From the NCBI GenBank assembly GCA_029207755.1, contig JARCOQ010000003.1, forward strand, positions 99,935,982 to 99,999,981: 64,000 nucleotides of DNA, read 5' to 3'. The translations under genes were made by a program, and so were the position numbers. Shown in pieces: positions 50,176 through 62,470 of this stretch (position 1 is the first letter of the stretch; each line of letters opens with the position of its first letter). The notes under the pieces were generated by a model. It ran no database searches and was not told the DNA's origin. It saw only the letters and a program-made list of their open reading frames with translations. This stretch comes from Chamaea fasciata. Its lineage: Eukaryota; Chordata; Aves; Passeriformes; Sylviidae.

Positions 50176-53100
50176 ATTTGGGAATTGTTTGGTTAGCAGA
50201 CAAGTATTTTTAGTAAAACTTTCCTCTATTTCTGCAGGTTCTAAGAGTTTTCCACATAGCAATATTCAAAATGGGAAGAGAAAACTGTTTCAGGAGATTC
50301 CTGTGCAAGATGGTGGCCAGTGGCATGAGGTTGGGAATGTTCAATCATTAGAAAATTAGTCCTTCTACACTCTTCCAAAGGTGTAGAACATATTAGTAAA
50401 GATATATTCTGGTTTGACATATAGGGACTTAGCAAAAAAGTAGCTTAATTCCCCTATTGCTCAGTCAATTGCTTGCAAGTCCATTTAGAGAGACTATGAC
50501 GGTTAGAAACTTATGTGGGGTATAAAGCAAGGGTTGAAGAGGAGTGGAGCTCAGATAAAAGTTTGGTGAACTCACAAGACAAACTATGTCGAAAGTGAAA
50601 AATTAGACCTGACATCATGCAAAAAAAAAAAAAAAAAATTCTGAACACTACTAAATTAATTATGCAGCCAAAAAGTTTGTATTAATCTTATCACTGGATC
50701 ATCTGTTAGCTCCAAAATGCAACAATGTGCTGGGACCTCTGGATTTCCAACCAAGCAAAACTATATTTGCATAATCCTCAATAGCTTCTGGAGATGTGAT
50801 TGCTTACAAGATATGCAAAAATAATTGTAACTTACCAGACTGCTCAGTGCTCTTTGGTTGGATAATAAGGATACAGCAAGCTCAATCAAAATTGAGTTGT
50901 TTGTTAATCCTAACTGCACCTACATGCCTAATAAAATTTCAGTGCTTCTTTTATTTGGAGAAACATTCTGAGCTTTTCATCTCATTAATTTGCACTTACT
51001 TTAAATTGGCACATCTTATTTCCATAATGGAAAGAGTCTTACAAAGTGGAAGTCTGTAAATATTTGAACTCTCAGCCTCAAGTCAAGACACAAAATCAAT
51101 ATTCAGCTGTCTTTTAACTTGATATTTTGGGAAAAGTAACTCATTTTTGTATAGCTGGCCCAGAGGGATGGGAGTGGGAGAAACTGAAATATTCCTGAAG
51201 TAGTTATTCCAAATGCCAGAACACCATTGGAGATTACTGTTAGATGGCTGGCAGCAGAGATGTGTTCAAAGTAACAGGTATATTCCTGCGAGAGTTTATT
51301 AAAGCTACAACACAAAAACCACCACATATGAAGACATGTGGACCATTTCAAAGGAAGTCTTCCTCAATGAGGAAGGTCTGGCTCTGGAGAGACAGTTTTA
51401 CAGTGGTACTGATGCAGAACTGGATTAGATAGGAAGGAGAAGCAGAGAGACATCTCAGTATACCTCTGTAAACTGATGAATATATCACACAGGAGGGTCA
51501 AGGGCAAGGCAAGAAGTACCAGTATTTCTTCTCAGCAAAGGCCAAACTCCATTTCTGCTGCCTGTATGAAATACACCTATGAAATTTGAAAGATGGAGTT
51601 AGAACCTTACGGAATGCTGACAAAAGATTTTTTTTAAATATTTTGTTTGTGTGGCTATGAATCTGCACTGAACAAAAATTCTCAGTCACTCATGTTATTG
51701 TGACCTGAATGATATATTATAATTGGGATTATAGCTGTGCAACGACATCCTCTGCATCCTCAGCTGGAGCCTGGCTCTCATGCAAGGACTGTGAATGCTC
51801 AAGCCTCCCAGCAAAGGCTCATGCAAACATAATGTTTCTACTTTTGAAAGGCTTTTGTTTTACAGTAAAACACTCAGGCATTGCCCAGCCACTTGCTTGC
51901 CTGAGATAATGAAGTATTCTGGAAAAATCTCTCTGAGTAGTGAAGAGCAGCCCAAAGAGGGCTATATTTCTAAATACACCTCTAGGGGCTTGTTCACAGT
52001 TAGAGATGAAATATCAGACAGAAATTCCTTACAATTTTGTTTAGGTTTTTGTTTGTTTGATTGTTGGTTTTTGTTAGTTTTGGTTGGTTGGTTTTGTTAG
52101 TTTTGGTTCATTGGGTTGGTTTCGGGATTTTTTGGGGGGGGTCCATTTTTTCTACCCCAATATTTCCAATGTTTCCTGCATTTGAGCCAAAAATGCTAAG
52201 GGTAGATGAACCCAGCCTTCCAAATTTTAATAATCCTCAAAATATGAATTAATGCTAACTTCATCCTCTTTTCATTTTGCAGAAAACAGAAGGAAAGGAA
52301 GTGGAAGGGAATATATATTTCTAATATGAAAAATTGTGTGCATATTGCATCCAGGTTTAAGTAGTCATGGTAGCTAACATTCAAGTGTAAGCTTTTTCTT
52401 CCAGCAAGATTTTTTTTCAGATCAAGTGGAGATCAAGAAAATCACAGCACTTTGGCTCATGACAGCCTATAATTTCATTTTCTCTAAACAACCAGATGAT
52501 TACTCTTTTGTGCTTCATTGATTGTGGCCGACCAAAGGCACTTGAAAGACTTAGTCAGCTCACAGAGAAGGGCCTTTTATCCTGCCTAGAGCAAATTATG
52601 TTTTCTCTTTAAAAGTCGTTGACAGTGGATGGAGAAGGGAAGTAAAATTTTCAGAAAGAATGATGAGTATGACCACTGGTACAATTTCCATATACATATG
52701 TGTGCATGTGTTTACCTGTCTCATTCCTAGGCACCTTTAAACAAAGCTCACTTTGAGGAGAAAAAGGGAATTTAATAAATTAATAAATGTCAGAAAGCAA
52801 AAGACCAGTGTCCTTCTTCTCCATACAATATATACACTTTAACTTTCCAGAGCAAAATTCCCCAGAATAGAATAAGAGTTAGAAAAGCTTTTTTGCAGCA
52901 ATAAAGCCTCTCCAACAGGGACAATGAACCCCCACAGACAAGGTCAAAACATGCAGCAGTCCAGGCAAACAGGAGCAGGTTAGTCAGAGCTTTGGTTCTC
53001 AGCCTTGGAGTGGTTGTGGTGCTGGGAACTGCGCCACGGGTGCCCAGACAAGTAGCCCCAAGAGGGACTGCCTTGGTCCTTCAGCAAAACTTTCTGAAAT

Positions 53101-55079
53101 GGTGTCCCCTGGACAGTGAAGTGCTGCCAGCCTCCCATGGGACTGCCAAGGGAAAGGGGAAGGGCTGGGCAGCCACTGCTGCTGCTCCAGCCCAGCTGAG
53201 AGGAGAATCACTGTTCCACCTTGCTCTCCACGTTGATGACCCTGATATTTTAGGATGAAGCACACCCTATTCCTTCTGAAATACTTCCCTCCTTCCTCCT
53301 GGGAAGTAGTTTTTCCACCTTCCAGGCACAGCTGGTTTCTTAAAAACCCATTTGCCCTGCTGAATATGGCAGGAAATCATGTTTTTAAAGCAATAATTGT
53401 GGTGTTTTACGAGAACATCGTATCAAATCTCAGAAAGTTGAGGTAGGCATGAAAATAAGAGAATAGTACTACAAAACACAAAAGGAACACACCTCTCCTG
53501 AGGCTGGTGGGTAATTTAGGAAAGCTGACTGCTTGCTCTCAGAAAGCAAGTGCTACATTCAGGAATCACATTTATCTGCATCTGAGAAGAGGCTCTGATG
53601 CAAAGCTCTTCCACGCCACAAGATACGTGTATAGCACTTCACCTCTCACTGACATTACATCTGTGATGAAGTTTGCACAGAATGACCAGGAACAGGGCCT
53701 CAAGTAGGCAACTCAGCAGTTTGCAACTACACAGGGAATTTAGGCATCACAAGCATGGATATAACCACATTTAAGTCAGAGGAAATGTATGCCCTCTTGG
53801 CTTTTATTTGTCTTCTTCCCTTGTTACAGGCGCTGAGATCCTGTGCGTCCACCTGCCTGAGGGCTCTGGGTAATAGGGGGTTTTACTGTTTGTAACATAG
53901 CAGACCTACTCAAAATCATTGTGGTAGTGCTACATGTAAGAGACAGAAAAGCTTTAATCAGATGAGACAGAGTGAGAAGGGAAGAAGAGGCCAAAGATTA
54001 GATGATCTCATGAGGCCCTTTCCATGAATAACCTGAGTAATCCTGTGAACCCACAAAGCCAAGCCACCATCATCTTACAGAAGCCAAACTGAGGAACAGT
54101 GAGAGCTGAGAACACTCACTGCCTGCAGGCATTGGGGCATCACCAGGAACCCACATGGGTTGGTGGTCATCTTTCCCCTGTTTCACAGATGTTGTCTATC
54201 CTCTTCCCTCTTGATTTTTGATCTGCTTCCTTCTGGCCTTCTGCTTTTAACCTTGTTAATCCATATTCTCCACTTGCACTAGAGCCTCACTGCAAAATCT
54301 GTTCTCACCAATACTTCTAAGTGTCACCCCTTCTTCCATATTCTCTCTCTCACTTTAAGTAGTGCTTTTAGTGCGTTGCAAAAGGTGCATCCTCCCTTTC
54401 TCCTTTGATGCTGCATAGTAATCACTGACCCTGCACCATCTTCACCCTTAATCATTGCTCTTCCCTCCATCTATCCCACTCACACTGCTGGAGGTTTTCC
54501 TTCTGTTGGCTTCCTGTCTTCTGCTCCTGCTGGGAAAAGGAGCAGCATTTGTGAGCAGAGCTGGGTCACTCTTCAAATCTTGTGATTGATTTGTGGCTCT
54601 CTGCAGGCTGAATCTGCCAGCAAAAACAAATGAGAAACTCCCTCAAACAACTGAAAAGAAGGCAAAAGTCGTTGCATAAGCAAGGGACAGAAACACAATT
54701 AAATGATGTTTTCCAGTCCATTTACTTCTGTCCCTTTATAGTTTGTAAGAAAAGAGACAGCTGGATATTCCAGTAAAACAAAATTACCAGGGATGTGATT
54801 ATCAGATATGCAGTTCTGTCTCAGGATCTTGTCTATAATGTTGGTTCATTAACCTGCTGATGTATTAAAGACTCATTTAGAGGCTCTGAGACAGTTTCAT
54901 GTCATCTAGTACAAAATGTTCAGGGGGAAAAAAAAATGTTCACTGTTTTGGGAATTGATATCTATTTATGTCATCAACTCATCACTTTAAATATCCTAAC
55001 TCACTAGAAAGCCCACTACCAGCACCTCTCCAACACAGAAGGAAACTAAAAATCAGAGCAGCTGGAAATGCAAAGGAAG
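50176..55079. other. Unique non-coding sequence with low-complexity tracts
   Basis: It holds an A18 run (50621-50638) and a G/T-rich tract (52039-52140) with two imperfect copies of GTTTTGTTAGTTTTGGTT. A GC-richer patch at 52985-53250 has 88-codon frames on both strands. Near 53833 a good acceptor-like TTCTTCCCTTGTTACAG precedes 40 bases and then GTAATA, too little to call an exon. Nothing else was recognised. Confidence 0.45.
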
Positions 55080-55131
55080 ACACTCATTCCCTCGTTCATT
55101 CATTCAGTCATTCTTCCATTCATCCAGCCCC

Positions 55132-55310
55132 CGGCAGCCTGTGCTCTCCTGCGCCCGGCAGGGATGGATCCGCGGCTGTCGGCTCCCCTCTGCTGGCTGG
55201 TACCCGGGCACGGAGCCGAGGCCACACCTCCCCCGGGACCCTCGCCCGCCAGCTGGGAAGCAACGAGCGCCCAAACTGCCCGAATAATCACAAAAGGATG
55301 TTTCTCCCGG
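55132..55310. promoter_or_regulatory. Small CpG-dense patch, possible promoter or first exon
   Basis: About 16 CpG dinucleotides fall within some 180 bases, far above the surrounding sequence, and GC content is clearly raised. This is the only such patch in the window apart from the CpGs inside the ERVK-like LTR. It contains an ATG at 55163 opening MDPRLSAPLCWLV, and the patch ends at CGGCAG|GTGATC, a weak splice-donor match. Frames of 161 and 90 codons (plus) and 88 codons (minus) cross it; their openness is partly due to composition. Vertebrate CpG islands usually mark promoters, so a transcription start is plausible, but the direction and product are unknown. Confidence 0.4.
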
Positions 55311-55462
55311 CAGGTGATCAGCCCTTGCATGACTTTGTGAAAGGGGAAGCTGACAGCAATTTTCACAAATTCTTTATGCAGAGTCTGGTAACTTATGGTA
55401 GGGAGACTGGAGATGCTGCCTGGGGTGAGGATGTCTTGATCTTCCCATTGTAAAAAACAGGT

Positions 55463-55509
55463 TTTCTGTGATTATAAATTTCTGTGACTATAAGTTCTGT
55501 GCTTATAAA
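55463..55509. repeat. Three tandem 15-16-bp units
   Basis: TTTCTGTGATTATAAA, TTTCTGTGACTATAAG and TTCTGTGCTTATAAA lie head to tail, 150 bases after the CpG-dense patch. Confidence 0.85.
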
Positions 55510-58500
55510 TCTTAATCGTCATGCCTGAACATTTCCATGTCTGACCTCAGCCTCGGACTCATCCTTTTCAACTTCTACAAAAACAGCTCAGCAACTCCTG
55601 TAAATTAACATAAGGAATATTCATTTTTTTTTCCCCCTCTATATCATTTGATAATTTTTTTTTCTTCCCCCCGCAATATTTCTAGCAAATCTTTTGTTAC
55701 AATTTCAATGTAACTTCAAATTTGGCACTGCATGTTCAGGAACTGCTTTATACCAGCAGCTAGAATGTATGTAGCCAAGCCATAAAACTCGGAATCAAAA
55801 AATGTTTCTCTGCCCATGAGAAGCAAGAGATCCAGGAGTTTGGCAGCAGACCCCTTAGTACTCCTGTGAGATTGTACATCCAGCATCTTGTCAAAACACT
55901 GTCCTAAAGGAGCTAATCACACTTTTCCTACTGACAGCAGCAACCCTGCAGCTGGGAGAACACGTGGCAGCAGCCCTCCCACCCAGCCAAGCTCCAGCAC
56001 TCTTGGCAGGGAATTGCCCAGATGAGGAGCCCAGGGTTGCTCTCCACTTGCATCCTGAAAACAGGGCAGCATCTTCGAAGCTTGACTGTGCCATTAAGCA
56101 ACACCTATAACTGAAGCTTGCTTTTCTTTTACAGTACTTAGCCAGGGATTTGGGTTTTTTTCTGACCATGGGGATTTTACTACTGACTTCGTGAGAGCAG
56201 GGCACGACATTTTAGTAAGGCAAGTGCCTAAAGTCCACTGTATATACAAGGGCATTTTTTCTAAGTACAGTAGTAGGTCTGGTTTGAATCAATCCCCATA
56301 TCACAAAAATAAAGAAGTCTCACTTGCGGGTTCAATGCCAAGAAAGAAAGCTGCTTGCTGTTAATCATATTATTGCTATTATTTGCACTTAATTATGAAT
56401 GCCCCGACTCTTAAAATTTTTAAACAACAGGTAGAAAGGTGTCTTCTGGAGGCACAGAGATGCAGTCCTGAGCTATAAGTTTGTTCGTTCATCATAACAT
56501 ATCACCTTGGACAACAGCAACAGCCAAAGACCTATCCTGCGTACCAGGAACAGTGTCTCTCAGAGCAACTTTCTATCTGGGGGACCAGATGCTGCCCCTT
56601 TGGTAGAACTTTGCAGCCCAGAATCACACCTGGGCTGATTTTCTTCTCTGTGGCTTTCTTCTTTCTCCTCCTAAACTAGCTGCTGTGGTCTGCAGGCAAG
56701 GTACCCCCCGTGTTCAGTAAGCAGCTTCTCAGCGGGAGCCCAGATCTACAACAGAAACAAGCACAGGCAAAAAAATTGGGGCTTCTCTTACATCCAAAGG
56801 GAAATGAGAATAAAGGCTGCCTTTGTCCTGGGATCTCACTGGATCTTTGGTCAAAACTTGGCTTGTTTCAACACTTTGTGTGTAATAGGGGAGCATTCAT
56901 GCACAATGCATGTGTCATGATGTACTCATTGCATAGAACATGTAGGTGTTCCATTATATATACTGAGTAAATGAAATTTTCTTAAAATCCTTAATGTAGA
57001 GATATTTATTATATTGAAATTCTAGAGAACTTTAATTTCACCACTAACCTAAACACCAAATAGAGCCACTATCTACTAGGAAACAAGGAAAGAAAGAAAG
57101 AGAAATCATACAAAATGCTGTGTCGGTTGTTTGAAAATTTTCATGAAAATTATGAAAATTCATAGCTAAGGTACCAATCCAACACCAAAATAAAAGCCCA
57201 CAGAAATGCAATGATAAAAGGCTGGCCCCATTGCTTGCTGTCACAAGCTGGCACAAGTCACACAATTACAATCCTTTTACCATGTACAAGCAAACTGCAC
57301 AGCATAGCTGTAATGGATGGGGCTGTTGATTGGAAAGATGTCTTGGTTCAGCAGAGAGACACTTTGCATAGCAGATAGACTAAAATGGGGAAATAGTATA
57401 TGCAGAGGATAGTCCATATTCCATAATAACCACCTCTAATGATAGATCCTGACATATTTCAGCAGCTACAGTCTTGTGGCTGATTATTTCTTTGCTGTGT
57501 TATGTGACACAGAGGTCCTTTAGCAGTAAATGTGTAATTCCATCCTGCCTTGCCCACTCAGTGGTGAGTATGGATGCCTGGGAAGAAACTTAAACCAGCG
57601 TGGCAGGAGGGCAGGCGGAAATAATTTGAAAACCACTTCCACTCCTTAAGTGGCTCTCAGGATTAGAAGCCACCGTGGTAATGCAAAAACCATTTGAATA
57701 ACTTTAGGGACTTTCCTTCAGTGCTGAAAGATTTCTCCAGATATTTTTGAAGCTCTGATGGAAAGGACTTACAGAGGGAAGGTTGGCCTGTGGGGTCACC
57801 TCTTTTCTTCTATTAAGAAGTAAGAAAAATGTTTTCTGTTCTTCCAAGCACCTACGTACAATGGCTTCTTTTCAGTTTCACCAAATCTCCATTCAGACAA
57901 AGGACCCTCAAGGTCTCTCAGACACAGTAGTTACTTATTCACTGGCTTTGAGAGAGCAGCTCTTTCACACTTCCCTGGGGCTGTCAGACATAATTTCCAA
58001 ATACCAGAGCTACTTGATACCCCAACTCTGTGTTACTCTGAACAGTGAGATTAAAAATAGTGCTGTAATAATTTTACTGAAGTTATATCTTGCGCTCATC
58101 CTCAGTATGAAGAAGAATAATTAAGAAAGGCTCATAAGAGCTGCAGGCTGCCAATTAGGCAGGGATATGTTGTCATTTCTTCTTCACATACTATTAAACC
58201 TACTTGAGAAAATTCTTTCAAAAATGAGGGAAAATCTGTGCTTTCCATTAATTTTAGGAAAAGGCAGACAACCTCATGGACACAAACCCAACTTTAACAT
58301 TTCTGCTTGCATGTCCACCTCTCAACTTTCACCAAGAGCTTCCAAGAGCCTCTTCTAAGGCTTGCTTTGCACTCACCACCCTAAATAAATCTGAGCCATT
58401 GTTTTTATCTTCCCGACCAGACTTGCAGACCAGACATAGGTGCATTACACTTGTCAATGCCATGCACTCTCCTGACCTGAGAGAACTGCCTTCCCAGTCC

Positions 58501-59047
58501 CAGCCTCCCACAACATCCATATGTCACTGCTCATCATATGAGGGCAACAGGGGACAGAGACTTTGGAAGTGAAGACAAAAATCTGAGGAACACCCTTGCT
58601 TTTCATTCTCCAAATGAGCAAAAACCTCTCTAGTCCCACAACTGAAGCCCAATTTTTTCAGCTTAGCTTCCTCTAAAGAATAAACTTACTGTCCTGTTCG
58701 GGCTTTTATTTATACAGTAATAATAAGTCTCTTTTCTCTGCATCTACTACTCAGCAGAACTTCTCAGCTGTAGGGCTACAGGCAGTTGCTACAAGAGGCT
58801 GCAGAAATAGCATGGGATGTGTTTGCAGACACTCCAGTTTATAGGTTCATTTTAGCCATCACTCTCTCTTTACCTGTAAACTCAGATTTTTGGATAAAAA
58901 AACATATGATTGCATGGATCATGGAGATACTTTCAGACCTGAGCACCCCTTTTCAAAGGACAGAAAAGGAAAAGGGGAGACGAATCATACTAAAATTGTA
59001 ACTCCAGGATGTGCCGGTTGGTCAGCTTTCCCCCATTCTCTTGGTAG
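55510..59047. other. Non-coding sequence, or introns of a possible gene
   Basis: If the CpG patch and the exon-like segment at 59048 belong together, this span would be intronic. One possible internal exon was noticed at 57513-57563: a pyrimidine-containing acceptor ending ACACAG, 51 open bases, then GTGAGT. It is too short to trust. Otherwise nothing was recognised. A 113-codon frame at 57783-58124 has no support. Confidence 0.4.
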
Positions 59048-59225
59048 GGCCTCATTATCTCACTCCTCCACAGAGCCCCAAACACCCCACTCCCTGTGGG
59101 ACTCTGCCAGGGAGGAAGAGGAGGATGAGGATGAGGAGAAAAATGAGGAGGAGAATGAGGACAAGGGGGATGAGGAAGCCTTCAACCACCTGCTGAACTA
59201 CTGGTTCCACAGGGACTGGGAATGA
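59048..59225 (+). CDS. Possible terminal coding exon with acidic C-terminus
   Basis: An acceptor-like sequence (CCCCCATTCTCTTGGTAG ending at 59047, or CTCACTCCTCCACAG ending at 59073) precedes an open stretch in one frame that ends at TGA 59223-59225. The translated end has a Ser/Thr/Pro-containing part, then an almost purely Glu/Asp tract (59112-59177), and a hydrophobic tail AFNHLLNYWFHRDWE. Downstream are about 320 bases of apparent 3' UTR and an AATAAA at 59550-59555. Both acceptors leave the same reading frame. The arrangement of acidic tract, aromatic tail, stop and poly-A signal is what a last exon looks like. I do not recognise the protein. The alternative is a GAGGAT-type purine repeat inside a chance frame, and no upstream exon was found with confidence. 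Confidence 0.25.
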
Positions 59226-59549
59226 AAAGTTCTTCTAGCTTCCTTCTTCCCTATTGCTATGGCTGCTGTTTGTCCTCCAGCAGGCCCCTGCTTCTACCCT
59301 CTCCGTCTTGTGTCTCCCATAGTCCGTCCAAGGTACTCCACTGTTATTTCCCAGGGCTGCCAAGCAAACCTGCCTTGGCCTATGGTTGGAAAAAAATGTT
59401 TCCAAAGAGCTCCTGCTCTTCCTTGAACGCACCATGGATGCTGCCAGCCATCAAGGAGACCTTCGTCATCATCTCACTCACCTTAAAATTGACAAGGATT
59501 AATTTTCTTGGACTTGGTAGCCTTTTTTTTTCTCATTTCTGAGAACACC

Positions 59550-59555
59550 AATAAA
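59550..59555 (+). promoter_or_regulatory. Candidate polyadenylation signal
   Basis: AATAAA lies about 325 bases after the TGA of the exon-like segment, followed within 50 bases by a T/GT-containing stretch. The word is common in AT-rich DNA, so its meaning depends on the exon being real. Confidence 0.3.
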
Positions 59556-59576
59556 GCTTTTAAAGAAACAGCAAAG

Positions 59577-61572
59577 GAAAGCATTCATGTGCTCATTCCA
59601 TTTCCTTCAGTGTAGCATTTTTTTACAGTTTTATGTTAGATTTCAGCACTGGCAAACCAACTGATCTTGACAGTGGTATGTGTGACATCAAATATCAGCT
59701 TAGAGAAGAGAAAATAATTATAACAGTCAATGCTGCTTGTGAGAATTTGTTAAGAAGATCAATAAGAACAGGAGCACTTTGACTTTTCTTATTATGGTTT
59801 CTTTGGCAACCCAAGGAAATAGGTAAAATTATAGTCCCATCACGCTCCATGTGCTGACAGTACATAATTGCGTGCTTCCCACCAGAAAGATTACTTAGTA
59901 TAATCCCAAACAATCTTTTCTCTCACACTGTTTTAGGTGTTTCATCATTTTCACAGCTTGCAAGGCCCTAAAGATTCAAAGAAGAAAACAAAACCCCTTG
60001 AATTGGTTTTGCTATTGCCTGGCTTTGAGAGCTTGTGACAGCACAAATTTAGTTTGTCTGACAGCAATAATCCTAGATTATTCAAAACTAAGTAGTGGGT
60101 GTGTAAATCAAGCAGTATTTCCGGAAAGATTTGGTTTTGCAGTTTGTCAGAATCCTTGTCCCACTATGGGATCAGCTCCAGTCCTTCCAAAACATCTTTA
60201 CTTCTGACAGAACCTGACTGGCTACTGATTTTAAAGCAGAGGTGAAGAGCCATCACCTTTCTTTCAGCATGCACTTTCCAATAGCTGGTGGATGCAGTTT
60301 GCCAACCCCATGTTTCTGCTGTCTGTGTTCTGTGTTCTACTTTCTCAAAATTCAAGGACACCTTGGGTTTGCAGAAGGTACTCAATGGGACATGGAGAAA
60401 CACCATCATTTTTCTGTGACATTTCTTCCTCAAAGGGGTGACTGCTGTCCATATGGCATAACCTGTGCTAGTGTTTGGAAGGAGAGGACCTGGAAAAAGC
60501 AGGACAAAAGCTTGCAAAATTGGCTTCTAACTTGTAGAAGTAGAGGTGAGCATTCAAAACTCTCATCCTTCCCCTCCACAGCAGCTCCCCAGTCCCCATC
60601 CACAGTCCCTGCCTCACCTCTGCCCCACTCAATACTTTGCCAGTGGGACACAAGTTCAGCTTCTAAAGTTTTCATTTTGTACTGTATCTTCCATGTTGTT
60701 GGTTTTTTTTTACTCATCAGGGTAGTTTTTTTTAGATCTGTCTCTCAGGTAAATGTTTCTGAGATACTGCCTCAGCCATAACATCCAGAACTTGGGTTTT
60801 AAAACAGCAGGCCCCTTTTTCTTCCTCTAGAGATCTTGCAACCCAGACAGAAGCAATCATATCTACTGCTTTAAAACATTTCATTAATATAATTTCTTTT
60901 TCACTTTTAGCAGGGTGCACTTCAGATGTCTTTGGGATGTTCTACATTTGTTTTCTCTCTCCCTGTTCTGTTTATTTCCTAGAGCCAGACTTACCAGAAT
61001 GAGCAGCATTGTCCTATTGACCAAGGGTCAATGCCAGATTACTTTTCTTCCCTCACAGCTGACAGGTCCATCCTCCTCTGACTTCAGAAATACCTATCAG
61101 TCATTTTACAGACTTTTCTATCTTAACACTGTCATGAAAAGCATAGCAGACACAATACTTTTCATGTATCACCTCTTTTAATGCTGGCTCTTTACATTTG
61201 GAGAGACACAGAGATGGCTCAAAGTGACTTTCTGGGGAAAGTTACAGCCATAATTCCAACCACTAGAGGCTTGATGTCATCCACATGTTGCAACAGATTT
61301 GAAACAGCAGATAAACGTTTATAGCAGGGAGCTGTGAATTTATTTTACAGTGTGAACAACTTCAGGCATTTGGCATCTTATTTCCCTTGTTAAAAGACCT
61401 GCACGTTGCAGTGACAGACACACAACAGTTCAGAAGGCAGCTGGGTTTTGGTGGAGAATGCTGAAAACTGAGAGTGCAGTTACAGCATCCCCGGCTGGGA
61501 GCTGCTGCAGGCTGTGCCCACACAGCCAAGCATGCTGTCACAGACTCGTGGTTTCTATAGCAGCCAGCACGA
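59577..61572. other. Unique non-coding sequence
   Basis: A plus-strand frame of 179 codons (60242-60781) has a late hydrophobic stretch produced by T-rich sequence. It is overlapped by a 117-codon minus frame and is probably chance. No repeat family was recognised. Confidence 0.45.
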
Positions 61573-61580
61573 TATAAAAA
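61573..61580 (+). promoter_or_regulatory. TATA-box-like site with downstream donor-like site
   Basis: TATAAAAA lies in locally GC-richer sequence. About 90 bases after it comes TTGCAG|GTGGGC, a fair splice-donor match, so the order would fit a TATA promoter with a short first exon. No reading frame or known gene supports this. Confidence 0.15.
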
Positions 61581-62470
61581 GCTTGGCTTTCCCCTCACCC
61601 AGCTAATCTTCACGTGGTGGAAGGGAGCTGGGAGAGAAGAGGCACAAACCTGCAGCTGTGTGTGTTGCAGGTGGGCTCTGAGCAAGCACCGTGCTGGGGG
61701 CTCTGTGGGAATCATCTACCCCTGGATTTCAAGACTAATGTTCCACTGATGCCCTGTAGTTACTGGTTTGTATGATAATTTCTATCAGGGGTGAAATATC
61801 CTGATACTAAAACCATACCTAACCCTACTCTGCCTCCTAATTGGCTTCTCCAGCCACTCTCTCTGCCAAAACCCATGAGGGCCTCACCAGATAGAAGATC
61901 CTCCCAAATGGTGACTCCATTCCACACTGACACTTCCCCTGGCCATGCTTTCTGCACCACTGGCCAGCTATAAAGGCAAGCCAGCTGATGGACAAACATG
62001 TATGGCTGAAGTCTCTAAGGAATAAGGAAGGCTTACACTTTGGAATAAAGTCTTGCCAATTTGCTTATTAAGAAAAGAAGAAACCCAAAGTACTGCCAGC
62101 AACAGTGTCTTAGCATCAGTTGCAGGAAGGAAAAAATGTCCTTTTTGGCATACCCTTTAAAGGTCAAAGATCTCCTTCCAGCCAGGATGTTCAGAGGGGA
62201 GCAAAACATCCAGTTCAGCTAATAGATGTTTTGCTTGAGTAAAATCTACTTCTTTGACCAAGAGGTGAGGAAATGACAAACTGACAGGTTTAGGTTTTCA
62301 AAACACACATGGAATTGTTGCCATTAAACAAGGTGAATTTTAACATTGATTTTAGCGGGAGAACTCATGTTCTGCTGGATGCTTACAGGAACCTCTCCCT
62401 CAAAACAATGGTGTACTTTCTGGTATTGTAAATAAGTGAAAAATACTCTCTCTCTCTACTGAGCACCTGT
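61581..62470. other. Unique non-coding sequence
   Basis: Nothing else was recognised before the SINE. Confidence 0.45.

Noticed and set aside
54968..55453. 161-codon plus-strand frame across the CpG-dense patch
   Set aside because: Three different frames are open here because of base composition; none could be chosen as coding, so only the CpG patch was annotated.
57342..57420. Start of another LTR (TGTCTTGGTTCAGC, similar to the 20781 LTR start)
   Set aside because: Only the first dozen bases agree; no later block, terminus or target duplication follows.
60242..60781. 179-codon plus-strand open frame with a hydrophobic segment
   Set aside because: The hydrophobic part comes from a T-rich stretch; the frame overlaps a 117-codon minus frame and has no family resemblance.
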